Shown: positions 18,236 to 26,990 of the stretch, one piece after another
Layout of the letters: each line of letters begins with the position of its first letter
Position numbering within the stretch: position 1 is the first letter of the stretch
Source: Candidatus Zhuqueibacterota bacterium
GTDB taxonomy: Bacteria > Zhuqueibacterota > Zhuqueibacteria > Zhuqueibacterales > Geothermadaptataceae
Direction: 5' to 3'
DNA length: 35,443 nt
Assembly (NCBI GenBank): GCA_015485525.1
Contig: WFTM01000282.1
Span: 1-35,443 of the forward strand
Program-made: the position numbers and the translations under genes
Notes under the pieces: generated by a model
Told to the model about the DNA's origin: nothing
What the model saw: only the letters and a program-made list of their open reading frames with translations
Databases searched by the model: none

Positions 18236-19183
18236 TCACGCCGTTTTTTTCTGCGGCAGCCGCTTGCGCATGCGGATGCGGTTGCCCTTTCTGTTAAAGC
18301 TGACGCGGTCCATCAGGTTGTAGATGATGCGCAGGCCGCGACCGTAAATTTTCATCGACACACTGCCTGAAACCTCACGCTTGCGAAAGCCCGGGCCATC
18401 ATCCTCGATGCGGACATCGAGCCATTCCTCGTCACTGGCGAGAGACAGCCGGATGGTGCGCTCTGCATAGACCGGGTCGCGCAGGCGCTCGCGTTTGCGT
18501 ACCTCGAACAGCGAGACTTCCTTCCCCTCTACCTTGCCGCTCTCATCCTTCCATTCCGACAGCAGCTCGAGATTCCCGTGCTCATGAGCGTTCTGCAGCG
18601 CTTCTTCGATAGCCAGCCAGATGTTCAGCAGAGCGTCGGTCTCGAAATAGGTATAGTTCAACAAAATATCCTGCACCACCTTTTGCACCGCTTCGAGCTG
18701 AAAATCTCCGGTATGCATGACCATTTCGATCTTGAACCTCTGCACCAGCTCCGATGCAATCGAGCCTTCACGTTGCTTGTTAAAAAAATATTCCGCACGC
18801 TTGATCGTCTGCAACAGATGATCCGTATCGATCGGGCGGGACAGGCAATCGAACATGCCCAGGGAAATAGCCTCCAGGATGCGCTCGTCATAGTGCCGGC
18901 TGGCGATGAGCACAACCGGAACGGGCGGACTGAGCAAACGGCACGAGCGCAAAACCGTAAAGCCATTGTCGTAGTCTTCGAGAATATCGCAAATGACAAG
19001 GTCTGCGGCGTGGTTTCGAATCGCTTCTCTGACTTCCCGGTCGATGGCACTTCGGGCTGTGACCTCATACCCATGATGCTCCAGGATATCCCGTACTTTC
19101 GCAAGCAGGTTATCGTTTTTGTGGATCAGGAGTATTTTTTTCATCATCGCGGTTGTGCACTCTGTATGGTGACAGGATATCAA
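18236..19183 (-). CDS. Degenerate receiver + HATPase_c (SpoIIAB/RsbW-like) protein
   Basis: N-domain receiver-like (KKILLIHKNDNLL...ADLVICDILED...LSRPIDTDHL), C-domain 'IWLAIEEALQNAHEHGNLEL...VRIEDDGPGF...GRGLRIIYNLMDRVSFN'. Confidence 0.85.
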   Translation of the reverse strand: MISCHHTECTTAMMKKILLIHKNDNLLAKVRDILEHHGYEVTARSAIDREVREAIRNHAADLVICDILEDYDNGFTVLRSCRLLSPPVPVVLIASRHYDERILEAISLGMFDCLSRPIDTDHLLQTIKRAEYFFNKQREGSIASELVQRFKIEMVMHTGDFQLEAVQKVVQDILLNYTYFETDALLNIWLAIEEALQNAHEHGNLELLSEWKDESGKVEGKEVSLFEVRKRERLRDPVYAERTIRLSLASDEEWLDVRIEDDGPGFRKREVSGSVSMKIYGRGLRIIYNLMDRVSFNRKGNRIRMRKRLPQKKTA

Positions 19184-19531
19184 CTTCAGGGAAAATCAAC
19201 GGAATTTTTTCAATAGCCATGTTGCCAAACTGCTTTCTGCATCCCGGCCTGCATCATTCCTGATGCAACCCCGGTGATAAACACACATGCCAGCACTTCG
19301 CACCGCCCAACAGCCTGAAGCAGGCCCGGCGTTCTGCCTCGCCGGAGGCCGGCGTGAACAGGCACATGCGCAGAGCAGAGTCATGTACTGCGCAGATTAA
19401 TAAAATCAGGGGAAAATCGAAAGAAAAAAGTCAGAATACATCCTGCAGAGGATGAATCGGAGGATGAGCAGGGTACTGCCAAAGGGGGAGTAATAAGAGG
19501 GCGGATATCTTCCGGGGAGGTTGGCCGCAAA

Positions 19532-20440
19532 TTAAGCCGCACGCAGTGAGACGGTCTTGATCAGAGTGATTTCGTTCCCTTTTTCATTGAACAGGATTTT
19601 ATCGACCAGGTTATTGATGATCATCAGTCCCATGCCGTGCACCTCGCCGGTTGCTGCGTCGCGGATATGGCTGGTATCAAAACCATCACCCTCATCATGA
19701 AAGACGATGTGCAGCTCGGGTTTCCGATACTTCAGATCAAAATCGATGTGGCGCCCGCCATATTCAGGCGTTGCCAGGCGCTCTTTTTTGATCTTGTCAA
19801 AACGCGTGCAATAAGTTGCCTCATCAATGCACTCTTCCTTCCAGCGTGAATCCAGCTCCAGGCAGCCGTGGTCGAGGGCATTCATCCCGGCTTCTTCAAC
19901 AGCCAGCAGCAAATTGGTTTCATCATTCTGATTGCAGCCGATGTAGTTGCGCAGGACATCCTTGACCAGATTTTGCATCCCTGAAGGAGAGAAATCCCGC
20001 GCTTTGATGCTGAGATGCAGGCAAAACTCCGTAACAAATGTGCTCAGGTCCTGGTTCTCCGTACTCCCCTTTATCAGCTTGCGCGCCCGTTCGATAACGT
20101 CGAGCACCTTATCCTGATCAAAAGGTTTGATGATAAAATCAAACGCCCCTTCGCGCAACGCAGAGATAAAAATCTCATCTTCAGCATAGCCGGTCATCAG
20201 GATAAAGGGAATCTGTGGATAAACCTGCCGGCACACTCTCAGCATTTCCATCCCCGAGGTCTCATCTTCCCCCATATAGATATCCGACAGTATCAGGTCG
20301 ATGTCGTTTTCATCCTGCAGGAGCTGCAGCGCTGAGGTCGCATTATCGGCCTTGTAACTTTCGATACCATTTTTAGACAAAATCGATGTGAGCATTTTCA
20401 CTATCTGCACATCATCATCAACCACGAGAACCTTTTGCAT
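19532..20440 (-). CDS. Receiver + HATPase_c (SpoIIAB/RsbW-like) protein, canonical receiver
   Basis: REC 'KVLVVDDDVQ...DLILSDIYMG...FILMTGYAED...FIIKPFD'; HATPase 'LLLAVEEAGMNALDHGCLEL...FHDEGDGFD...GMGLMIINNLVDKILFN'. Confidence 0.88.
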   Translation of the reverse strand: MQKVLVVDDDVQIVKMLTSILSKNGIESYKADNATSALQLLQDENDIDLILSDIYMGEDETSGMEMLRVCRQVYPQIPFILMTGYAEDEIFISALREGAFDFIIKPFDQDKVLDVIERARKLIKGSTENQDLSTFVTEFCLHLSIKARDFSPSGMQNLVKDVLRNYIGCNQNDETNLLLAVEEAGMNALDHGCLELDSRWKEECIDEATYCTRFDKIKKERLATPEYGGRHIDFDLKYRKPELHIVFHDEGDGFDTSHIRDAATGEVHGMGLMIINNLVDKILFNEKGNEITLIKTVSLRAA

Positions 20441-20572
20441 CCTTTATCCTAACCCTTCTGGCTGAGCCTGAGCTCAAATTGCATGATTCTGTTACTATCC
20501 CGATTTATCCACAAACAAGTGCTGTGCAGGGCAAACCGGTAAATCCTCTTCCATATTCTGAAATCCCATGAA

Positions 20573-21439
20573 CTATTTGATCCACAGACTTTTGCCCTCT
20601 TCCGAGACATAGAACGCCGCGTTGTCGATGAAAATCGGCTGGAAATAATCATCCACACCATAGGTCGTTTCTGAGCCCCCGAGACAGAGCAGACCACTGG
20701 GATGCAATACCTTACGGATATGACCGAGGATCTGCTGCTTTGACTGCAAATCGAAATAGATCAGAACATTGCGACAAAAGACCATATCGAACTTGCCGAG
20801 ATACGTCGCGTCGGATTTCAGATTATGGGCTGAGAAGCGAGCCATATTTTTGATCACCGGTTTGACCCGCCAGGTATTGTCATCGACCTGATCGAAATAC
20901 TTGATCAGCAATTTGACCGGCATACCCCGGCTGATTTCGAGCTGGGAATAGACCCCTTCCTTGGCCTGCTGCAAAGCCGACTGGGAAATATCCGTACCCG
21001 TTATCTTCACATTCCAGCCGTTAAACAACCCGGTCTCCTGAATGATCATGGCGATGGTGTATATTTCCTGGCCGGTGGAGCTGGCAGCAGACCAGATATT
21101 CAGCGTCCGCGTCGTTGCTTTCAACTCAGCCATTTTTTTCAGAATGGTTTTCTCCAGAGCTACAAAGGGCTTACCATCGCGGAACCAGGAGGTCTCATTG
21201 GTCGTCAATGCATCGATGACCAGGGTTTCGACCTGAACATTAAAGCCTTTGCGTAATTCCTGACACAGCTCATCCATCGTGTTCAGGTTGGCAATTCGCA
21301 GGACTGTTTTCAGGCGGCTCTCGATCAGATAGCGTTTTTCTTCGCCGAGCTGGATACCGGTTTTCTTATAGAAAAACTCAGACACGAACCGCAGATCTTC
21401 AGTCGAAAGCTTCGTGGTGTTTTCTTTTGTTTCAAGCAT
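20573..21439 (-). CDS. cheR: CheR chemoreceptor methyltransferase
   Basis: 'LLIESRL...TNETSWFRD', 'LNIWSAASSTGQEIYTIAMII', 'FDMVFCRNVLIYFD', 'GLLCLGGSETTYGV'. Confidence 0.92.
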   Translation of the reverse strand: MLETKENTTKLSTEDLRFVSEFFYKKTGIQLGEEKRYLIESRLKTVLRIANLNTMDELCQELRKGFNVQVETLVIDALTTNETSWFRDGKPFVALEKTILKKMAELKATTRTLNIWSAASSTGQEIYTIAMIIQETGLFNGWNVKITGTDISQSALQQAKEGVYSQLEISRGMPVKLLIKYFDQVDDNTWRVKPVIKNMARFSAHNLKSDATYLGKFDMVFCRNVLIYFDLQSKQQILGHIRKVLHPSGLLCLGGSETTYGVDDYFQPIFIDNAAFYVSEEGKSLWIK

Positions 21440-21453
21440 GGATATCGTCTCGT

Positions 21454-22506
21454 TTAAATGATAAACTCTGATATGGTTTGATAAACCTTCTCGATCGGCA
21501 CCACTTCATCAGCAAGGCCGGCCTGCACAACGGCACCGGGCATCCCCCAAACGACACTCGTCTCAGCATCCTGAGCAATGATAGGAATTCCAGCTTCCTT
21601 CATCACCTGCATGCCACGCATCCCGTCTTCACCCATGCCGGTCAAAATGACACCAATCGCCCTCTCCCCGTAACTTTTCGCCACAGAACGAAAGAGGACG
21701 TCAACAGCCGGCCGGCAAAAGTTCTCCGGTGGTTTCTGATGCAAGTGAATTGCCTTGACACCGTTGCGCTCTGCCACTTCCATGTGATAATCCCCCGGGG
21801 CAATATAGGCATGCCCGGGCCTGACAGGCTCACCCGCACGGGCTTCATGCACAGGCATCCTTCCCACTTTGTCGAGCTGCTCCGCAAGCTTTTTCGTAAA
21901 AATGGGTGGCATGTGTTGCACGATCAGCACAGCCTGTTTCAGTTCACGCGGGAATTGGGAAAACAGCTTGTGCAGCGTGGGTGGCCCGCCTGTGCTGACA
22001 CCGATAGCGATCACATCTCTGGGCAACAGCTTCTGCATGCTTCTCTTCTGCAGCCCGGTTCCTGAGTGGTTTGCCAGGGGTTGCCGGCGCGGCATCTGTG
22101 CCTGACGGTTGCGTGTCAGCGCCTGCAACTTGGGCAACAGTTCCTCACGCATCTTGCGCATGCTCAGTTCGATCGACTGGCCACCGGACGGTTTGGTGAC
22201 AAAATCCACAGCGCCCAGTTTCAGGGCATCCAGAGTGAGCTCTGCACCTTTTTCCGTATGCGCACTGAACACCACAGATTTGATCCGGGGGTGTTTCCGG
22301 GTCAGTTCGCGCAGCGTTGCGATGCCGTCCATCTCCGGCATTTCCATATCAAGGGTCAGCATATCCGGTTGCAGCTCCGGAATTTTCATCATCGCGATGC
22401 GCCCGTTGGGTGCACTGCCCACGACCTCGATTGCCGGGTCTTCTGCCAGAACGTCCGCTATCGTCTTGCGGTACAGGGCGGAATCATCGACTACCATAAC
22501 TTTCAT
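21454..22506 (-). CDS. cheB: CheB receiver-methylesterase
   Basis: REC 'KVMVVDDSALYRK...LTLDMEMPEMDG' plus 'VIAIGVSTGGPPTLHKLFSQFP', 'VQHMPPIFTKKLAEQLD', 'GVILTGMGEDGMRGM'. Confidence 0.96.
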   Translation of the reverse strand: MKVMVVDDSALYRKTIADVLAEDPAIEVVGSAPNGRIAMMKIPELQPDMLTLDMEMPEMDGIATLRELTRKHPRIKSVVFSAHTEKGAELTLDALKLGAVDFVTKPSGGQSIELSMRKMREELLPKLQALTRNRQAQMPRRQPLANHSGTGLQKRSMQKLLPRDVIAIGVSTGGPPTLHKLFSQFPRELKQAVLIVQHMPPIFTKKLAEQLDKVGRMPVHEARAGEPVRPGHAYIAPGDYHMEVAERNGVKAIHLHQKPPENFCRPAVDVLFRSVAKSYGERAIGVILTGMGEDGMRGMQVMKEAGIPIIAQDAETSVVWGMPGAVVQAGLADEVVPIEKVYQTISEFII

Positions 22507-22539
22507 ATGCGAGCTCTTATTTTCAAGGTTCAGAAAGAG

Positions 22540-22902
22540 TTATCCGGCTACAGCATGAATTTTTTCCAGCACAACATCTGGTGTGAAGGGTTTCATGATG
22601 TATTCATCCGCACCTGCTTCGATCGCCTTGAGAATGTTCGACATCTTGTTCAGCGTCGTCAGCATGACGATTTTGGTAGATGGCGCCAAATTTTTTGTAC
22701 GCACTTCGGTGAGGAAAGTGAAACCATCCATGATCGGCATTTCCCAGTCGAGCAGGATCACGTTGATATCCTGCTGGCTGGTAACGACATCGAGGGCTTC
22801 CTGACCATTTTCCGCCTCGACGACTTTGATGCCCTCTTCCTCGAGAATATTGCGGACCATGGTGCGCACAGTCAACGAATCATCTACGGTAAGTACTTTC
22901 AT
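22540..22902 (-). CDS. CheY-like single-domain response regulator
   Basis: 120 aa 'KVLTVDDSLTVRTMVRNIL...VILLDWEMPIMDG...VMLTT...IMKPFT'. Confidence 0.93.
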   Translation of the reverse strand: MKVLTVDDSLTVRTMVRNILEEEGIKVVEAENGQEALDVVTSQQDINVILLDWEMPIMDGFTFLTEVRTKNLAPSTKIVMLTTLNKMSNILKAIEAGADEYIMKPFTPDVVLEKIHAVAG

Positions 22903-22935
22903 GTTTTGACCTTATATTATTCGTTCAATCCTGAT

Positions 22936-23166
22936 TTATCTGGTAACATACAGGGAAATATAGAGCGGGATAGCCACGTACAATATCAAATCGCGAATGA
23001 GATAATAGGTAAAAACCACTGCAAACAGTTTCCACCCTCTCTCACGAATCAACGCTTTGAACCCATCGCGTTTCACGATCAAAATACTGTCGATGATATA
23101 TTTCTTGTACAGCCGAAAAACGAATGAGGTCTTCAGCGTTGTCAGTTTGAAAACCGATGATTTCAT
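22936..23166 (-). CDS. Small (76 aa) single-TM protein of unknown function
   Basis: MKSSVFKLTTLKTSFVFRLYKKYIIDSILIVKRDGFKALIRERGWKLFAVVFTYYLIRDLILYVAIPLYISLYVTR; GGAAAGGA SD-like sequence upstream; same strand as cluster. Confidence 0.6.
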   Translation of the reverse strand: MKSSVFKLTTLKTSFVFRLYKKYIIDSILIVKRDGFKALIRERGWKLFAVVFTYYLIRDLILYVAIPLYISLYVTR

Positions 23167-23357
23167 GGATCCTTTCCGGCAATCCGGCGCGATCACCTCG
23201 TTTATCCCAGTATGTTTCCGGAATCTGTTCTGATGTCGTATGCCTAACAAACTTCACCAGCACGCTGTTTTTCCAGACAGATCAGAATTCTCCCGACAGG
23301 CCTGCCGGGGTATAGTCCCCGTCAGGCACTGCCAGTCGTCACAGTCCGTTGACAAGA

Positions 23358-25502
23358 TCAGATATTAATTTTACTGACCAGTGCATTGAGCTGACGGGAG
23401 AGGTCTGTCAGGCTTTCTGCATGGTCCTTAGTCTTCGCAGCGCCACCGGAAGTCTCGTTGGCTGCCTGCGTGACCTGAGAGATGTTCTCAACGATAGACT
23501 CAGCACCTTTGGAGGCTTCCATAACGTTGCGGGAGATGTCGTTGCTGGTTGCTGCCTGCTCTTCCACCGCAGCCGCAATGGTATTGGAAATATCGTTGAT
23601 CTTGTTGATGATCTCAGCGACCGACTCGATTGCTTCAACCGAAGCCTGGCTGTCTTTCTGGATCTTCTCGATCTTCTGGGTGATGTCTTCTGTGGCCTTG
23701 GCGGTTTCCTTCGCAAGCTCCTTGACCTCGTTGGCGACGACGGCAAAGCCCTTGCCGGCTTCACCTGCCCGCGCCGCCTCGATGGTAGCATTCAACGCCA
23801 GCAGGTTGGTTTGCTGGGCGATTGAAGTAATCACCTTGATCACATTGCTGATCTCCTGAGAACTGACGCCGAGATTACCGATGATCTGGTTGGTATCGCG
23901 GGCCACGCTCACAGCCTCATCTGCAACATTGGCTGCTTCTGCAGCGCGCTGTGCCACTTCGCGAACACCGGTGTTCATCTCTTCGATAGAGGAAGCCACG
24001 CTCGAAATATTGCGGCTCACCTGCTCACTGGCGATGGAAACGTTGTTGGCCTGCACCGAGGTTTCTTCCGCATTGCCGGCCATCTGATTACTGATATTAA
24101 CCAGCTCATCCGAAGACGCGCTCAGCTCCAGGGCCGTTTTCTCGATCGATTCCTTGACAGCCAGGTTATCCGTTACTTCATACCACTCCAGAGTATTGCC
24201 GACATAGTCGCCATTCTGGCCATACATCGCCGTCACGTTCAGGCGGAATTTGAGATCACCGACGCTGATCACCGTATTGTAGGGCAGATTGTTCGGGTCA
24301 TCGAGCAGGCGGCGCTGATGTTCCGGATTTTTGTGAAACTGGTCGATGCTCGAGCCAATGAGTTTTTCCACATCAAAACCGGGATAAATCTGCCGGAAGG
24401 CCATCTCATGCTTGCGCAGCAGATTCTTCGTGGCCGGGTTCAAATAGGTGATATTATAATCACGATCCACCATCATGATCGGCGTGGTAATACCCTCAAC
24501 CGAAGAGAACAGCCGCGCTGTTTCTTTCTGCTGGCGGATCAGCTCGCCGATCTCCTCCCAATTGACCACATAACCGACGATAGCACCGCTGTCGTTGTAA
24601 ACAGCATTGATGTTGGTCTCCAAGGTGACATTACCAAAAGAAAAGCGCGCAGCATGCGGGAACGATGCCGGATTTTTAAGAATGCGTTCGACACGGTCCG
24701 GATCGCGGTGAAAACGATGAATCGAACCACCGATGATTTCATCGACAGTGACGTTAAAGACCTGCTTGATTTCATTCTCGATCGAACGCAGAGTTTTGAC
24801 CGCTTTATCGTTCGCATAGATCAGCTTGAAATCGAGATCACCGATAAAGACGTTGGTCTGCAGGGCATCCAGTGCAGCCTTGGACATGCCGAGCACAGTA
24901 TCAGTAGCCGGCTCCGCGGCAGCGCCTTTCATCGGCTTTCTCGCCTGTGCGGTGGCCTGTTCGCTGACGACCTGCACGCCGGCATCAGTTGGATTGCTGT
25001 TTCTTGTTGCCATATCATCGTTCTCCTTTGTATAAGCGTTCAGCATTGTTGTCGAAACGGTATTGAGAGCCTCACTCCAGGCAGCCTGCACTTCATCTGT
25101 CCAGAGCTCGCCCGCAAACTCCTGCATGGTTTCCAGCAATGTGTTGGTTACAATCGGATAGTGCTCCGGCAGCACACCATAGGCCTGGTGACGCTCTCCC
25201 ATTGCTGTCAAGGCCGGCACCAGCTTATCCGGCTTGCGCAGGTTATTGACCACCAGCACAAGCGACGCCAGCAGCTTTTTGCGCTGCTCTTCCGGCGTGG
25301 TGTTGGCAAACAGAGGCTTGACCTCGGGGTGGCGCGAAAACATATTTTCATAAAAACGCGCGACCAGCTGTTCTCCTTGCGGTGCCAGGGCATTAAAGGT
25401 TTTCTCGAGTAGCTCAACCTGTAACCCCAACGGATTCGGCTTCTTCTGCCGACTACGCGGCTTCCTCGCCGTGGTTTTCTTTCCTGTTTTGACTTCCGGC
25501 AT
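23358..25502 (-). CDS. Soluble chemoreceptor: globin - PAS - PAS - MCP signalling domain
   Basis: Globin '[17 protein letters not shown]...[17 protein letters not shown]', two PAS units ([13 protein letters not shown]..., [20 protein letters not shown]), MCP tip '[37 protein letters not shown]'; no TM helix. Start at MPEVKTG (25502) preferred. Confidence 0.92.
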   Translation of the reverse strand: MPEVKTGKKTTARKPRSRQKKPNPLGLQVELLEKTFNALAPQGEQLVARFYENMFSRHPEVKPLFANTTPEEQRKKLLASLVLVVNNLRKPDKLVPALTAMGERHQAYGVLPEHYPIVTNTLLETMQEFAGELWTDEVQAAWSEALNTVSTTMLNAYTKENDDMATRNSNPTDAGVQVVSEQATAQARKPMKGAAAEPATDTVLGMSKAALDALQTNVFIGDLDFKLIYANDKAVKTLRSIENEIKQVFNVTVDEIIGGSIHRFHRDPDRVERILKNPASFPHAARFSFGNVTLETNINAVYNDSGAIVGYVVNWEEIGELIRQQKETARLFSSVEGITTPIMMVDRDYNITYLNPATKNLLRKHEMAFRQIYPGFDVEKLIGSSIDQFHKNPEHQRRLLDDPNNLPYNTVISVGDLKFRLNVTAMYGQNGDYVGNTLEWYEVTDNLAVKESIEKTALELSASSDELVNISNQMAGNAEETSVQANNVSIASEQVSRNISSVASSIEEMNTGVREVAQRAAEAANVADEAVSVARDTNQIIGNLGVSSQEISNVIKVITSIAQQTNLLALNATIEAARAGEAGKGFAVVANEVKELAKETAKATEDITQKIEKIQKDSQASVEAIESVAEIINKINDISNTIAAAVEEQAATSNDISRNVMEASKGAESIVENISQVTQAANETSGGAAKTKDHAESLTDLSRQLNALVSKINI

Positions 25503-25989
25503 CGTGTGCTTCTCCTTGATGATAACCATTCAGCATTACCCTGGACGCTGCCTGCAAGGCTGCATTCCAGACGGATCGTATTTCGTTATTCCAGTTTTTG
25601 CCGCAAACCACCCCCATGGTATCCAGCAGTATGTCTATCGCAATCGGGTAGTGAACCGCAAGAGCGCCATAATGCTCATGCTTGCGGCCGAGCTCGAGTA
25701 GTGTAGGCACCAGGATATCTGGACGATCGAGATGCTTGACCAGATGAATCAGAGACTGCATGATCTTTGTCTGCATTTTTTTGCTGTGTTTGTTGACAAA
25801 CAGTCTCTCGACTTCAGGATATTGCGCAAAGAAACGTTCATAAAACCCCGGCACCAACTCGTCCTGTTTGCTCAGCAGCTCTTTCAGGTTCTCCAGAAGC
25901 AACTCTTTTCCCCGCGTGCCGATCTGCATGAATTTCCCCAGTTCCCCCGGGAAGCTGTTTGGTGTACTCTCCGGCGGCTGTGTCGTCAT
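25453..25989 (-). CDS. Single-domain globin (flavohaemoglobin-like type)
   Basis: '[17 protein letters not shown]...[26 protein letters not shown]...[11 protein letters not shown]'; start MTTQPPES at 25989. Confidence 0.85.
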   Translation of the reverse strand: MTTQPPESTPNSFPGELGKFMQIGTRGKELLLENLKELLSKQDELVPGFYERFFAQYPEVERLFVNKHSKKMQTKIMQSLIHLVKHLDRPDILVPTLLELGRKHEHYGALAVHYPIAIDILLDTMGVVCGKNWNNEIRSVWNAALQAASRVMLNGYHQGEAHDAGSQNRKENHGEEAA

Positions 25990-25994
25990 ACTCT

Positions 25995-26423
25995 TTACCC
26001 TGTCTTTCCCCCCCGATATGCCATAATCATTATTTTTGCCCCATCCAGCAGGGCATGGTGCCACGCAGCCCTGACCTGTTCGTTCCAATAGCGGCCGCAG
26101 AAAACCGCAAGGACATCCAGCATCACCTCGATCATCTGGTTGTAATACACTGCCTTGACACCCATCTGCCCGTGCTGCCGGCCCAGGCGAGCAAGAGAGG
26201 TACGAAGCTTTTGAGGTTCACTGGCATATTTCACCACATTGACAAGCGCCCGTGCCATCTGCTTTTTCCGGGCATCAGCATTACCCTTCTTGAATAAGCC
26301 GGCATATTCCGGGTGGCGGCGGAAGAACTCTTCGTAAAAGGCATCAACCACATCGCTGAAATTATCTTCGATAACCGAAAAACTGTTTTGCAAGAGTCTC
26401 TCTTCATTGCTGCCCAGAAGCAT
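25995..26423 (-). CDS. Single-domain globin, more divergent
   Basis: 'AFYEEFFRRHPEYAGLF...LGRQHGQMGVKAVYYNQMIEVMLDVLAVFCGRYWNEQVRAAWHHAL'. Confidence 0.82.
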   Translation of the reverse strand: MLLGSNEERLLQNSFSVIEDNFSDVVDAFYEEFFRRHPEYAGLFKKGNADARKKQMARALVNVVKYASEPQKLRTSLARLGRQHGQMGVKAVYYNQMIEVMLDVLAVFCGRYWNEQVRAAWHHALLDGAKIMIMAYRGGKTG

Positions 26424-26469
26424 GGTCTTCTCTCAGGCCTTTCTCAGCGGTTGCGGTTATCAGCAGACT

Positions 26470-26955
26470 TTACTCCTGCCGGTTATCGAGAATACGCTCG
26501 ACATCAAGCACCATGAGCAGCTCATCATCGAGCTTGCAGACGCCCTTGAGATACTCGATGTGGATGGATTTGATCGTCGGCGGCACCGGCGCCATCAAGT
26601 GCTTATCCACTTCGATGACATCACCGATTTCATCCACCAGCAAGCTCACTGTGCCATCACCGGTGTTGACCACCAGATTGTTGCTGTCCGTGCTCGCCGC
26701 ATCCGGGCGGTTCGTCAGCCGGCGGCCCAGGTCGATCGCTGTGACGATCTGGCCCCGCAGGTTGATCAGTCCGGATACATAGTCCGGAGCCAGCGGTACC
26801 GGTGTCATCTCCTGGCCGAGCAGAATTTCCTGCACACGCAGGACATCCACACCGAAAAATTCGCCTTCGAGGCGGAACGTGGCATATTGAATCTTGCCCT
26901 CATCCGTCTCAAACTGATATGTATCTTGCTCCAATCCTGTCATTTCAAACCTCAC
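26470..26955 (-). CDS. cheW: CheW coupling protein
   Basis: 'QYATFRLEGEFFGVDVLRVQEILLGQEMTPVPLAPDYVSGLINLRGQIVTAIDLGRRL'. Confidence 0.94.
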   Translation of the reverse strand: MRFEMTGLEQDTYQFETDEGKIQYATFRLEGEFFGVDVLRVQEILLGQEMTPVPLAPDYVSGLINLRGQIVTAIDLGRRLTNRPDAASTDSNNLVVNTGDGTVSLLVDEIGDVIEVDKHLMAPVPPTIKSIHIEYLKGVCKLDDELLMVLDVERILDNRQE

Positions 26956-26990
26956 TGCTGTTCAATTTCCGGCGTCCATTGTCATCCCCA

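Noticed and set aside
22066-25412. Long plus-strand ORFs 22066-23127 and 24318-25412
   Set aside because: Antisense to cheB/cheY and the globin-MCP; His/Gln-rich shadow translations.
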